DNA of 20,246 nucleotides, from positions 1 to 20,246 of IMG/VR virus record IMGVR_UViG_3300023284_001445; one strand, given 5' to 3'. The stretch is from a virus. Numbering within the stretch: the first letter of the stretch is position 1; the number at the start of each line of letters is the position of its first letter. A program made the position numbers and the translations under genes. Below, piece by piece: positions 1-5,311 of this stretch. The notes under the pieces are model-generated. The model ran no database searches. It was given only the letters and a program-made list of their open reading frames with translations, and had not been told where the DNA came from.

Positions 1-417
1 ACTATGGTCCCTCCAATATATAACGATGGGGTCTGGCTCCCAATCTACTAACTGAATGCGGTGGATCTCAAACCCCGCTTCCCACCAGTCCTGGACCTTA
101 AAAGCTCTTAATAGTATTAGTGAAGATGGCCGAGAATGGCCATTAAAGTACCTATAGAAGTTGGAATCATTGTGTAATCCAAGAATTCTAGCGAATTGAT
201 ACTTGCTAATCTCAAATTTATCCATCAAATTGCTTAACACATCTATAGAAGCACCGTGAGAGCCGTAGGGGTTAGTGAAGCCTGAACTGGCCTGAGTGGC
301 AAAGAAGACAGGAGGAACGGCTGCCCGAGCCAATGAGGGAGGGGTTGTAAGGGGTAGCACTCCATTAACTGGAGCTTCGGTTTGTGTGGTTGGGGAATGC
401 TCTGGCTGCTTTATCAA
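1..417 (-). CDS. Putative helix-turn-helix regulator, C-terminus cut by window edge
   Basis: An open frame of 139 codons runs from a TTG at 417 leftward off the window without a stop; a TAG lies in frame at 429-427. The first 55 or so residues are rich in Pro, Thr and Ser and look disordered. Residues about 59-106 have the spacing of a lambda-repressor/XRE-like helix-turn-helix: an LSNLMDKFEIS helix, then YQFARILGL, then FYRYFNGHSRPSSLILLRAF. A Trp-rich segment follows (DWWEAGFEI, DWEP, YWRD). I see no Shine-Dalgarno before the TTG, so the start is uncertain; a GTG at residue 20 and a TTG at residue 29 are alternatives. The gene points away from the rightward array, as an early regulator often does. 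The DNA-binding role rests on pattern only. Confidence 0.6.
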   Translation of the reverse strand, partial: MIKQPEHSPTTQTEAPVNGVLPLTTPPSLARAAVPPVFFATQASSGFTNPYGSHGASIDVLSNLMDKFEISKYQFARILGLHNDSNFYRYFNGHSRPSSLILLRAFKVQDWWEAGFEIHRIQLVDWEPDPIVIYWRDHS

Positions 418-466
418 GTAAGTAGGCTAGGTTAAGTTTAGTGGTCGCTGTGCTAGATCAAGAGTG

Positions 467-495
467 CGTCTGGCTCTTTGTATGCCTCATATAAT
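467..495 (+). promoter_or_regulatory. Candidate rightward promoter (-10 TATAAT)
   Basis: A perfect TATAAT lies at 490-495 in the 166-base gap between the divergent regulator and the first membrane-protein gene. No good -35 hexamer sits 16-18 bases upstream; the best is CGTCTG at 467-472. It would give a leader of about 80 bases before 584. The -10 match alone is modest evidence. Confidence 0.3.
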
Positions 496-583
496 AACAA
501 GATGACGGCTATGGCGGTCAATCCCTATCCCAGTAGGACATCGATTTACACCTGGGAACTGCAAGCCCACACTGCACCTTGCT

Positions 584-799
584 ATGAGTGTTGTCGCTGG
601 ATTGGGGTTGCTCTTGGCTATTGTCATGGGAATGGTGGCGATGGCCCAGATCGATTCCTTGCAAGACCTCAGTAAGACAATCACAACGGGCAGCGTGAAT
701 AGTTTGATGGGGACCACTACATTCCTCATGCTCCTGGTCGTTGTTGTGATTGCTATCGGCGGGGTAGTCGGCGCGCTCTTGTGGATTGTCAAGAAGTAA
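584..799 (+). CDS. Small two-helix membrane protein, 71 aa
   Basis: Residues about 1-21 form one hydrophobic helix (MSVVAGLGLLLAIVMGMVAM). A polar loop with Ser, Thr and Asp follows, then a second helix at about 44-68 (FLMLLVVVVIAIGGVVGALL), ending in a short basic tail VKK. The size and helix-loop-helix layout match the neighbour at 863-1108, and both recall small coat, pilin-like or holin-like membrane proteins. No family motif is recognisable. The ATG at 584 has no clear ribosome binding site. The frame is open upstream only to a stop at 503 and offers no better start. The 63-base gap to the next gene suggests co-transcription. Function unknown. Confidence 0.55.
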   Translation: MSVVAGLGLLLAIVMGMVAMAQIDSLQDLSKTITTGSVNSLMGTTTFLMLLVVVVIAIGGVVGALLWIVKK

Positions 800-862
800 C
801 GAAAGATCATCAAGAGGATCAAGGCAATCCGTAAACAAAGTCCTTCTAGCTAGGAGATTAGC

Positions 863-1108
863 ATGGACAGACGAATACTACTGATCGTGGTTGGTGTAAT
901 CACCATCGTGGTCGGGCTGGTCCTTGAGACCACAATCCTGACCGAAGCGGCCAGTTCCGGGTCGAATGCCAACATCGGGTCATTCTCGGGTGCGCAGGCA
1001 CTCAATGACCTAGTCCCTCTCATCTACAACGCGGTGGTCGTAATGATCGGCGTGGGCATGATGGCAGTGGGCGGCGCTGGCTTGGCCGGGAGAGGACCGG
1101 CAGCTTAG
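863..1108 (+). CDS. Small two-helix membrane protein, 81 aa
   Basis: A good ribosome binding site, AGGAG at 852-856, stands six bases before the ATG. The protein begins with MDRR and a hydrophobic helix (residues about 5-23). A Ser/Asn/Gly-rich loop of about 30 residues follows, then a second helix (about 55-74) ending in a Gly/Ala-rich tail. The topology is that of the preceding 71-residue protein, suggesting a pair acting together in the membrane, perhaps as a pore or a filament/coat subunit. I cannot match it to a family. A strong hairpin at 1125-1159 follows 16 bases after the stop. Confidence 0.65.
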   Translation: MDRRILLIVVGVITIVVGLVLETTILTEAASSGSNANIGSFSGAQALNDLVPLIYNAVVVMIGVGMMAVGGAGLAGRGPAA

Positions 1109-1124
1109 GCTAGGAAGGTGAAGC

Positions 1125-1159
1125 AAAGGGGAGAGTGTGCCACATACACCCTCCCCTTT
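1125..1159 (+). terminator. Strong hairpin after the membrane-protein pair
   Basis: AAAGGGGAG at 1125-1133 pairs perfectly with CTCCCCTTT at 1151-1159. After one A-C mismatch the stem continues with GTGT (1135-1138) pairing ACAC (1146-1149), around the seven-base loop GCCACAT. An A-rich flank precedes it, but only CAC and TT follow the stem, so the U-tract is weak. It may be a leaky terminator or a processing/stability hairpin between the membrane genes and the basic peptide gene. Confidence 0.5.
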
Positions 1160-1202
1160 CACTTAGCCTGGATACCTGACTTAGAGTTTCGGAGGTGAAC
1201 CG

Positions 1203-1289
1203 GTGGCTACAAAGAAAAGAAAGGTCAGCATGAAGACCAGGAAAAAGATTGCCGCGGGAGTCCGAAAGGCCGCCCGCAGAAGGAAGTAG
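1203..1289 (+). CDS. Lys/Arg-rich 28-aa peptide
   Basis: A GTG at 1203 is preceded by an excellent ribosome binding site, GGAGGT at 1191-1196, six bases away. The frame ends at TAG 1287-1289. The product begins MATKKRKVSMKTRKK and ends AARRRK; 15 of 28 residues are Lys or Arg and none are acidic. Its MA-x-K-K-R start faintly resembles the tagged proteins further right (compare MAKKRVGKR at 1529), but it lacks the VGKR core. Such a peptide could bind DNA or RNA, condense the genome or act on membranes; the sequence does not say which. It lies alone between the hairpin at 1125-1159 and the terminator at 1308-1342. The binding site makes translation likely despite the small size. Confidence 0.6.
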   Translation: MATKKRKVSMKTRKKIAAGVRKAARRRK

Positions 1290-1307
1290 TCTCATAGCGG
1301 AGTAACT

Positions 1308-1342
1308 AGCAGCGGGGTAGTAATGCTCCGCTGCTTCTGTTT
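1308..1342 (+). terminator. Rho-independent-type terminator
   Basis: AGCAGCGGGG (1308-1317) pairs with CTCCGCTGCT (1326-1335) through ten base pairs including one G-U, around the eight-base loop TAGTAATG. TCTGTTT follows directly. It lies 19 bases after the stop of the basic peptide gene and closes that unit. Confidence 0.65.
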
Positions 1343-1347
1343 ATAAT
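1342..1347 (+). promoter_or_regulatory. Candidate promoter -10 for the tagged-gene array
   Basis: TATAAT at 1342-1347 overlaps the end of the terminator's T-rich tail, with TG two bases upstream (close to, but not exactly, an extended -10). No -35 match is visible. A terminator followed at once by a promoter would separate the membrane-protein unit from the long array that begins at 1529. Apart from a possible 27-codon GTG frame at 1352-1435 with no binding site and a weak 5-bp hairpin (GCCAG 1473-1477 with CTGGC 1486-1490), I see nothing else in the 1348-1528 leader. Confidence 0.35.
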
Positions 1348-1528
1348 AGCTGTGCTTGTGGCGGTGTGGATGGACACACATCCGAAGAGGAAGGATAGCG
1401 GGACTCTAAGGTGGACTATCCCAGCGGCCAACTGAGAAGAAAAGAGCACCCGGACTCGCCAAAACCTAGAGAGCCAGTGCCGAATCTGGCCTACAAGCAT
1501 AATAGCTAAACCCCAGTTGGAGAGTCAA

Positions 1529-1723
1529 ATGGCCAAGAAACGTGTAGGCAAAAGGAACTTCCGAACCAAGCGCGTCACCCCTACTGCTGGGGATTTTTCG
1601 CGTCCCTTGGTGTTCACTCAGGCCGGGATGGATAGCAAGAACAGCTTCCAAGAAAAGGCTATTACGCAAGGGATGGAGAAGCTGTTGGGGCCGGTGCCGA
1701 AGGGCAAGAGCTTGGGGACGTAG
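1529..1723 (+). CDS. Tagged small protein 1 (MAKKRVGKR start), 64 aa
   Basis: This is the first member of a series of ten small proteins sharing a basic N-terminal tag with core [VI]-G-[KR]-R. The ATG at 1529 has GGAG at 1519-1522, six bases upstream. An in-frame TTG at 1517 would add four residues but would displace the tag from the N-terminus, so 1529 is chosen. After the tag (MAKKRVGKRNFRTKRV) the rest is mixed polar with no recognisable fold: Phe/Gln-containing in the middle and Pro/Gly/Lys near the end. It lies two bases before the next tagged gene. Function unknown; the tag is discussed in the findings. Confidence 0.7.
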   Translation: MAKKRVGKRNFRTKRVTPTAGDFSRPLVFTQAGMDSKNSFQEKAITQGMEKLLGPVPKGKSLGT

Positions 1724-1725
1724 CC

Positions 1726-2061
1726 ATGGCTGGTAGAAGCATAGGCCGCCGCAGAATCCAACACCGCTCCCCCCTCCAAGCCCCCTCCCTCTTTGACGAG
1801 GAGATCGACACAGGAGACGGTGGCCGGGAAGGATTCCTCAACAGTACAGATTCCGCCCTCACCAACGAAAGGCGTGCTCAGAGAGCCGGGAGATTAGTGG
1901 AGACTGCCCGGCAGAGGATTGCTGAGGAAGCCATGACCCGCCAGCTTGGCCACCAGCCTCTTCAGGGTGACCTTACCGGCCCCGAGAGGAAGCTGAACGA
2001 AATCAACGCCAGGGCCGTGGCCGAACACAGAAGGGTCACCGGCGGAGGTGGGGTGGTTTAA
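1726..2061 (+). CDS. Tagged small protein 2 (MAGRSIGRRRI start), 111 aa
   Basis: The tag appears as MAGRSIGRRRI, with Ile for Val and Arg for Lys in the GKR core. An acidic stretch follows (LFDEEIDTGDGG). The C-terminal two thirds are strongly helical and rich in Arg, Glu, Ala and Gln (ERRAQRAGRLVETARQRI, then GPERKLNEINARAVAEHRR), compatible with a coiled coil. This is the longest tagged member. The start is two bases after the previous stop, with GGGGA upstream. Its TAA shares the last A with the next ATG (TAATG), implying translational coupling. No family recognised. Confidence 0.7.
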   Translation: MAGRSIGRRRIQHRSPLQAPSLFDEEIDTGDGGREGFLNSTDSALTNERRAQRAGRLVETARQRIAEEAMTRQLGHQPLQGDLTGPERKLNEINARAVAEHRRVTGGGGVV

Positions 2062-2321
2062 TGGACACATCTGGCGAGTTTGGTCGAGCGCGCTGGGTTG
2101 TCCGTTGGTATAACTGGGCGTTCAAGGATGTAAGAAATCAAAGATTTTGGGCCGGAGTTAGAGAGTTGAGGGGCCAGCAAAACCAGGATATGCGCGACGA
2201 TCCTTCTCTAGGTCGAGACTGGCTAAGAGGGCAGTGTAAAATCTTCCTCTCTCTTTTCGGTGTAGCCTCGTTACCCGGAGTCCTACTGCTTCTAGTCTTA
2301 ACTCTACCAGGATGGATCTAA
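2061..2321 (+). CDS. Small protein with C-terminal membrane helix, 86 aa
   Basis: The protein has no tag. Its first 58 or so residues are charged and rich in Trp and Arg (ARWVVRWYNWAFKDVRNQRF). Residues about 60-84 form one membrane helix ending PGWI at the C-terminus, as in a tail-anchored protein with the charged part in the cytoplasm. It is coupled by TAATG overlaps to the tagged genes on both sides, so it is probably made together with them. A membrane partner of the tagged proteins is one possibility; there is no motif to support any specific function. Confidence 0.65.
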   Translation: MDTSGEFGRARWVVRWYNWAFKDVRNQRFWAGVRELRGQQNQDMRDDPSLGRDWLRGQCKIFLSLFGVASLPGVLLLLVLTLPGWI

Positions 2322-2467
2322 TGGCTCATAGCGTTGGCCGCCGCGCCGTCCGGGTCCGTCCCGTCAGCAACGGAAAGAACCGCCTCACCGTCTCGGGGGA
2401 GAAAGTCGGGGATTTCAAGAGCAAGCGAGTAGCGGAGAAGATCGGCCGGATAAGGTCCGGGCAATGA
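2321..2467 (+). CDS. Tagged small protein 3 (MAHSVGRRAV start), 48 aa
   Basis: The ATG at 2321 shares its A with the TAA of the upstream gene, and the stop at 2465-2467 overlaps the next ATG at 2464. The product is 48 residues: the tag MAHSVGRRAVRVRPV, then NGKNRLTVSGEKVGDFKSKRV and a basic helix to the end. With no acidic cluster, the net charge is strongly positive. The segment from NGKNRLTV to KRVAEKI resembles the SPKG-[GE]-L...FAK segment of the tagged proteins at 2958 and 4275, so the three may share a small beta-alpha domain. Its start and stop are fixed by overlaps on both sides, which supports a real gene. Confidence 0.7.
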   Translation: MAHSVGRRAVRVRPVSNGKNRLTVSGEKVGDFKSKRVAEKIGRIRSGQ

Positions 2468-2760
2468 CGGTAGTCGAGGTTGGCAAGGTAAACGGCTACT
2501 ACTGTTCAGTCTGTGAACAGACCACCTGGACAGTCCACGTGGACGTCGGAACCGCTCCTCCATTCATAGCCTGCCGCGCTACATTCTTCTGTCCCGGCCA
2601 GGCTGTGAGCATGAAGTACCGAAATGTCCCGTCAAGCGTGGCTCCTGAATGGGAATGGTACAAGCCTGGCTCTAAGGGCCTTAAGGGCTTCTCACCCGAG
2701 GTACGAGAACACTGTAAAAAAGGCGGTTTACTACTCCGGCCATTTCAGGAGATGGCATGA
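2464..2760 (+). CDS. Small four-Cys (zinc-ribbon-like) protein, 98 aa
   Basis: Cys14 and Cys17 (YCSVC) and Cys37 and Cys43 (ACRATFFC) have the layout of a zinc ribbon, so a structural zinc is likely. The rest is polar, with a Trp-rich stretch (EWEWYKPGSKG) and a C-terminal helix. The start ATGA overlaps the stop of the tagged 48-residue gene, and its own TGA overlaps the next ATG in the same way. It has no N-terminal tag. Phages often encode such small zinc proteins. No function can be assigned. Confidence 0.65.
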   Translation: MTVVEVGKVNGYYCSVCEQTTWTVHVDVGTAPPFIACRATFFCPGQAVSMKYRNVPSSVAPEWEWYKPGSKGLKGFSPEVREHCKKGGLLLRPFQEMA

Positions 2761-2948
2761 TCACCCGCGCCCGCGCTGTACAAATACTCCAGGAGCACGG
2801 GACCGGTCCCAACATTCCCACAGCATGGTTCCCCGAGGAAAACAATTATGACCCCACCAGCACTTTTGATGAGATAGTCGGGGTGAAAGAGGAATACCAG
2901 TTCATGGAAGTATTGGGGTTTTTGGGGTACTGCTGCCCACACTGTTAA
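2757..2948 (+). CDS. Small protein ending in a Cys cluster, 63 aa
   Basis: The frame starts in an ATGA overlap with the previous stop and ends two-thirds of the way to the next tagged gene. An N-terminal helix (ITRARAVQILQEHG) is followed by an acidic, aromatic middle and a second helix, and the protein closes with GYCCPHC. The final Cys-Cys-Pro-His-Cys could bind a metal or form a disulfide or dimer contact. No family recognised. Both boundaries are set by neighbours, which supports the call. Confidence 0.6.
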   Translation: MITRARAVQILQEHGTGPNIPTAWFPEENNYDPTSTFDEIVGVKEEYQFMEVLGFLGYCCPHC

Positions 2949-2957
2949 GGAGAACAA

Positions 2958-3212
2958 ATGGCTAAGGCCGTTGGCACGAGGCGTAAGCTCGGCTCCCGAC
3001 GCGTAGAGCCTCAATCTATAGATGACATGGTAGCCTCGCTGCGTAAGAAAGGCTTTACTGTCAGACGTGCCGCTGGCTTTTCTGGTCTACATTTTGAGGT
3101 TATTAGCCCAAAAGGCGGGCTCCATGGAAACGCTTTTGCGATCCGCCGCCCCGAGCAATTTGCTAAGATCCTTGCTGGCGAGGATAGATTCTTCAACCCT
3201 CGGAGGGTATAA
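2958..3212 (+). CDS. Tagged small protein 4 (MAKAVGTRRK start), 84 aa
   Basis: GGAG at 2949-2952 stands five bases before the ATG. The tag is MAKAVGTRRKLGSRRV, with Thr where most copies have Lys or Arg. A helix follows (IDDMVASLRKKGFTV), then an alternating beta pattern through HFEVISPKGG, a helix with EQFAKILAG, and a basic end NPRRV. The segment SPKG-x-L ... RPEQFAKILAG aligns by eye with SPKGEL ... NAVRFAKDLLV of the tagged protein at 4275, so these two probably share a domain as well as the tag. That domain could be a small alpha/beta nucleic-acid binder; this is a guess. Confidence 0.72.
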   Translation: MAKAVGTRRKLGSRRVEPQSIDDMVASLRKKGFTVRRAAGFSGLHFEVISPKGGLHGNAFAIRRPEQFAKILAGEDRFFNPRRV

Positions 3213-3425
3213 ATGGCTCGCACTGTAGGTAAAAGAAAGGTCCACAACAAGCGCCTTCTCATGGACGTGGATCGTCCCATCCCCGGTATGGACCAGGAGG
3301 CCGCCTGGCTCATCAACGCCGAAGATGATGCCAGTAGGAACATAGATAAGACCTCTGACGCGGCCATTAAGCGTCTCAGCCGAAACGAACTATTTCCTCT
3401 TCAAGAAAGGAACGGTCTTGGCTAA
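3213..3425 (+). CDS. Tagged small protein 5 (MARTVGKRKV start), 70 aa
   Basis: GGAGGG at 3202-3207 precedes the ATG, which follows the previous stop directly. The tag MARTVGKRKV matches the consensus almost exactly. The remainder is mostly helical and polar, with Met/Asp/Pro (MDVDRPIPGMDQEAAW) and Asp/Arg-rich stretches. Its C-terminal codons overlap the TTG start of the next tagged gene by eight bases. No known domain. Confidence 0.72.
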   Translation: MARTVGKRKVHNKRLLMDVDRPIPGMDQEAAWLINAEDDASRNIDKTSDAAIKRLSRNELFPLQERNGLG

Positions 3426-3573
3426 GAAACGCACAGTTGGCAAGCGCCGGGTTAACGGCAAGAAGGCGTTGAAACAGCAGCACAAGGCTCAAGATGAGGC
3501 CGCCACAAGACAGGGTGCCAACGCTGAACATATCCTAATCAGCATGGGGCAGGCGACACAGAGGGCGTTTTAG
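3418..3573 (+). CDS. Tagged small protein 6 (TTG start, MAKKRTVGKRRV), 51 aa
   Basis: This short gene starts at TTG 3418, overlapping the previous gene by eight bases. AAAGGAA lies about six bases upstream. The start is fixed by homology: the next codons give AKKRTVGKRRV, the array's tag with two extra Lys residues after MA. The rest is a Gln/Ala/Lys-rich helix (KQQHKAQDEAATRQGA) ending RAF. It abuts the next gene (TAG then ATG). It is easily missed because of its length and rare start codon. Confidence 0.7.
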   Translation: MAKKRTVGKRRVNGKKALKQQHKAQDEAATRQGANAEHILISMGQATQRAF

Positions 3574-3738
3574 ATGGCACTCCCAGAAATCTTGTTACTG
3601 CCCGTTCTTGCTGTTTCCATCGGCATCATTGGACTCTACCTGATAGATAAACGCTTCCGTGGGATCGAAATATCGCTCACGGTCACGCCGTACACTCGGG
3701 ACAAGAAGACTCACGTAGGTTCGGCACATAATGGCTAA
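3574..3738 (+). CDS. Single-pass membrane protein, 54 aa
   Basis: The ATG immediately follows the stop of the tagged gene before it. Residues 3-24 form one hydrophobic helix (LPEILLLPVLAVSIGIIGLY). A basic, Thr-rich tail of about 30 residues follows (DKRFRGIEISLTV, then PYTRDKKTHVGS). Positive charge after the helix suggests the tail is cytoplasmic. The stop TAA is inside codons 2-3 of the next tagged gene (ATGGCTAA), an eight-base overlap that should couple their translation. No family recognised. Confidence 0.6.
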   Translation: MALPEILLLPVLAVSIGIIGLYLIDKRFRGIEISLTVTPYTRDKKTHVGSAHNG

Positions 3739-4039
3739 GATCAGTATTGGCAAGAGACGAGTAGGCACCCCTCGCAAACCCCAAACCATCACCCCTGAAG
3801 CTCTCCAGGACTTCAAGGACACGGGCCGGAAGGTTACTGAAAAGTCTGGCGGGATCGTCCTGCTTGATGGATTCAGGAAGTTCCAAGTAGTCGGGGAAAA
3901 GAAGCCGGAGAAGGAAGATACCCCAGAGAAAGAGAGGGCCGATCCTTCCTTCGAGGGGGACTTTGTAGGTCAGGGCTCGGTAACATCCGACTTTGGCATC
4001 ACCGCCAACAACAAGAATGAGCTCACGGAGTTTGTCTAA
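3731..4039 (+). CDS. Tagged small protein 7 (MAKISIGKRRV start), 102 aa
   Basis: The tag is MAKISIGKRRVGTPRKP. Residues about 22-55 look like a compact alpha-beta unit (ALQDFKDTGRKVTEKSGG, then IVLLDGFRKFQVV). The second half is a highly charged, probably disordered stretch rich in Lys, Glu and Asp (EKKPEKEDTPEKERADPSF), ending in a polar tail NNKNELTEFV. The shift from basic tag to acidic tail also occurs in the tagged proteins at 1726 and 4528. The start overlaps the previous stop by eight bases. Confidence 0.7.
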   Translation: MAKISIGKRRVGTPRKPQTITPEALQDFKDTGRKVTEKSGGIVLLDGFRKFQVVGEKKPEKEDTPEKERADPSFEGDFVGQGSVTSDFGITANNKNELTEFV

Positions 4040-4044
4040 AAACT

Positions 4045-4275
4045 ATGCCGCTTGACCCTCTGGTCGAAGAGATCAAAGATGTACCGGCTTTGATTGATTG
4101 GCTAAAAGAAGCAGACTCCGAGTTATTAGCCGCCATCTACGCCCAGCTAGGCTGGAGATTTTATGACCGCGTGGTAGACTGTGGCTCTCATGGCGATATA
4201 GAAGGCATGATGGTTTGGGCGGACCGTATCCATGATATTCGTCGTATCGTAGAAGAACTTGAGAAGGTGGAGTAA
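4045..4275 (+). CDS. Small acidic helical protein, 76 aa
   Basis: This untagged protein is acidic and almost entirely helical: DPLVEEIKDVPALIDWLKEA, then ELLAAIYAQLGWRFYDRVVD, a short Gly/His turn, then MVWADRIHDIRRIVEELEKV. It could be a three-helix bundle. Its negative charge contrasts with its basic tagged neighbours, and its last A is the A of the next tagged ATG (TAATG). An acidic partner for a basic tag is an attractive but untested idea. The ribosome binding site is weak, so reinitiation after the previous gene five bases upstream is likely. Confidence 0.62.
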   Translation: MPLDPLVEEIKDVPALIDWLKEADSELLAAIYAQLGWRFYDRVVDCGSHGDIEGMMVWADRIHDIRRIVEELEKVE

Positions 4276-4526
4276 TGGCCAGAGCCGTAGGAAAACGTTC
4301 GGTCCGCCCACGCTCGCTGGACCCTCGAATTATATTCTCTGAGCGAAAACCGGGGTCTGTTAGCCCTAAAGGCGAATTGATTATCACCGTTTTCTCCCGG
4401 CCAAATGCCGTTCGGTTCGCCAAGGATTTACTGGTAGACCGTAGAGGCGGCATCGTCACTATCGAGAAAAAGAGGCGAATCTTTGGTCGTGGCTCACAGT
4501 GGACTATAAGACACAGGAGCAATTAG
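4275..4526 (+). CDS. Tagged small protein 8 (MARAVGKRSV start), 83 aa
   Basis: The tag is MARAVGKRSVRPRS. The body aligns by eye with the tagged protein at 2958: a strand leading to SPKGEL, then a strand and a helix with RFAKDLLVDR, then basic strands (IVTIEKKRRIFGRGS) and a basic C-terminus RHRSN. It is strongly cationic throughout, which would suit nucleic acid binding. Translation is probably coupled to the acidic helical gene before it by TAATG. One base separates its stop from the next tagged ATG. Confidence 0.72.
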   Translation: MARAVGKRSVRPRSLDPRIIFSERKPGSVSPKGELIITVFSRPNAVRFAKDLLVDRRGGIVTIEKKRRIFGRGSQWTIRHRSN

Positions 4527-4527
4527 C

Positions 4528-4764
4528 ATGGCTAGAACAGTAGGTAAAAGACGAGTCAAAGCGAAAACGCCCGTCGAGCGCAAGAGGGAAGTGAACCTTT
4601 TCGACTTCTCGGATGACTTCGGGACCTTCGAGGATCCCTTTGATGATGGAGACTTCCTCGGGGCAGGCCATCCAAACCCGGCCAGAACCACCAGGGATCT
4701 AACTGGCGTGGCCGTGGGCGTCACGATGGTCGGGATTATCCCGCCGCTGATCTCCACACTCTAG
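4528..4764 (+). CDS. Tagged small protein 9 (MARTVGKRRV start), 78 aa
   Basis: The tag MARTVGKRRVKAKT is the clearest consensus copy. After a basic linker comes an acidic, Phe/Asp-rich stretch (LFDFSDDFGTFEDPFDDG, about residues 24-42). The protein then ends with a hydrophobic, Gly/Val-rich segment (LTGVAVGVTMVGIIPPLIS, about 58-77) that could lie in or on a membrane. The order basic, acidic, hydrophobic in 78 residues is striking. A ribosome binding site GGAG lies eight to ten bases upstream, within the end of the previous gene. A small GC hairpin without a T-tract follows the stop. Confidence 0.72.
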   Translation: MARTVGKRRVKAKTPVERKREVNLFDFSDDFGTFEDPFDDGDFLGAGHPNPARTTRDLTGVAVGVTMVGIIPPLISTL

Positions 4765-4846
4765 TAGGCGGCTGTGACCGCCATCACATCTTCCTCGGTC
4801 CTAATCTGTGACACTACGCCTAGATTGCAGACAAAGGAGCGAGAGT

Positions 4847-5107
4847 ATGTTCTTCCTTATTTGGGGTTTCGGCCATCAAATCATCACGCCTTACGGCCCA
4901 GTAGCCCCAGACGTATGCCCCGACTGTTTCCACCAGATATTCTACCATTTGACTAGAGTACAGACTTGGCTTACCTTGTTCTTCATCCCGGTCATCCCAT
5001 ATTCAACCAAGTATTATCTTTTCTGCCCTGCTTGTAATTTAGGTGCTGAAGTGAAGAGCACGGATATCGGCAACGTGAAAGAGTTGGCAGGCAATGTCTC
5101 AGGCTGA
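4847..5107 (+). CDS. Zinc-ribbon membrane-associated protein, 86 aa
   Basis: AAGGAG at 4834-4839, seven bases before the ATG at 4847, marks this start in preference to an in-frame GTG at 4808. Cys24/Cys27 (CPDC) and Cys60/Cys63 (CPAC) form a zinc ribbon. Between them lies a hydrophobic stretch, WLTLFFIPVIPYSTKYYLFC. This layout, with the MFFxIWGFG start, matches the bacterial zinc_ribbon_15-type family (from memory), which is common in cellular genomes, so this may be a host-derived gene. Its role is unknown. The last 14 bases overlap the next small frame. Confidence 0.72.
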   Translation: MFFLIWGFGHQIITPYGPVAPDVCPDCFHQIFYHLTRVQTWLTLFFIPVIPYSTKYYLFCPACNLGAEVKSTDIGNVKELAGNVSG

Positions 5108-5243
5108 ACGGGATTGGGCGAGAGGAAAGGCTACAAAGCAGGGCGGTAGGTGGCACCCAAAACCCTGTACCTGTATGATGTGCGAATGCATCAGGTTGGC
5201 GAACGCTCAAATAGTCCTTAATGCTACGGAGAGGCGAACGTGA
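5094..5243 (+). CDS. Small Cys-rich protein, 49 aa
   Basis: The ATG lies inside the end of the zinc-ribbon gene (14-base overlap), with GGCAGG just upstream. The product is basic at first (AERDWARGKATKQGGRWHPK), then has the tight cluster CTCMMCEC at residues 25-32. That cluster gives four Cys within eight residues and could bind zinc or an iron-sulfur cluster. A helix follows to the end. It is too short to match to a family. The overlap and plausible binding site are the main support, so the call is moderate. Confidence 0.45.
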   Translation: MSQAERDWARGKATKQGGRWHPKPCTCMMCECIRLANAQIVLNATERRT

Positions 5244-5260
5244 TCATCGTCACATCTTTT

Positions 5261-5308
5261 CCTCCCGTCGCTTGAGATAATAAGCTCAAGTTAAAGACGG
5301 AGGGAGGA
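5261..5308 (+). promoter_or_regulatory. Hairpin that buries the ribosome binding site of the next gene
   Basis: CTTGAG (5271-5276) pairs with CTCAAG (5285-5290) around an eight-base AT-rich loop. Below it, after an internal loop of one base on the left and five on the right, CCGTC (5265-5269) pairs with GACGG (5296-5300). After a three-base bulge, TCCTC (5260-5264) pairs with GAGGA (5304-5308). The last arm contains most of the Shine-Dalgarno GGAGG (5303-5307) of the ATG at 5312, so the RNA can hide its own binding site. It might act as a translational switch or a temperature- or ligand-sensitive element. Confidence 0.45.
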
Positions 5309-5311
5309 GCA

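Noticed and set aside
478-675. A 65-codon frame starting before the first membrane protein
   Set aside because: It overlaps the 71-residue membrane protein in another frame, lacks a binding site and has no coherent fold pattern.
1203-1289. Nuclear localisation signal reading (KKRKV) of the basic peptide
   Set aside because: The resemblance to a eukaryotic signal is expected in any Lys/Arg-rich peptide; all the context is phage and bacterial.
1352-1435. A 27-codon GTG frame in the leader of the tagged array
   Set aside because: No ribosome binding site and no overlap with a neighbour; it may be chance.
4767-4782. GGCGG/CCGCC hairpin after the ninth tagged gene as a terminator
   Set aside because: Only five base pairs and no T-tract; the following genes have no separate promoter that I can see.
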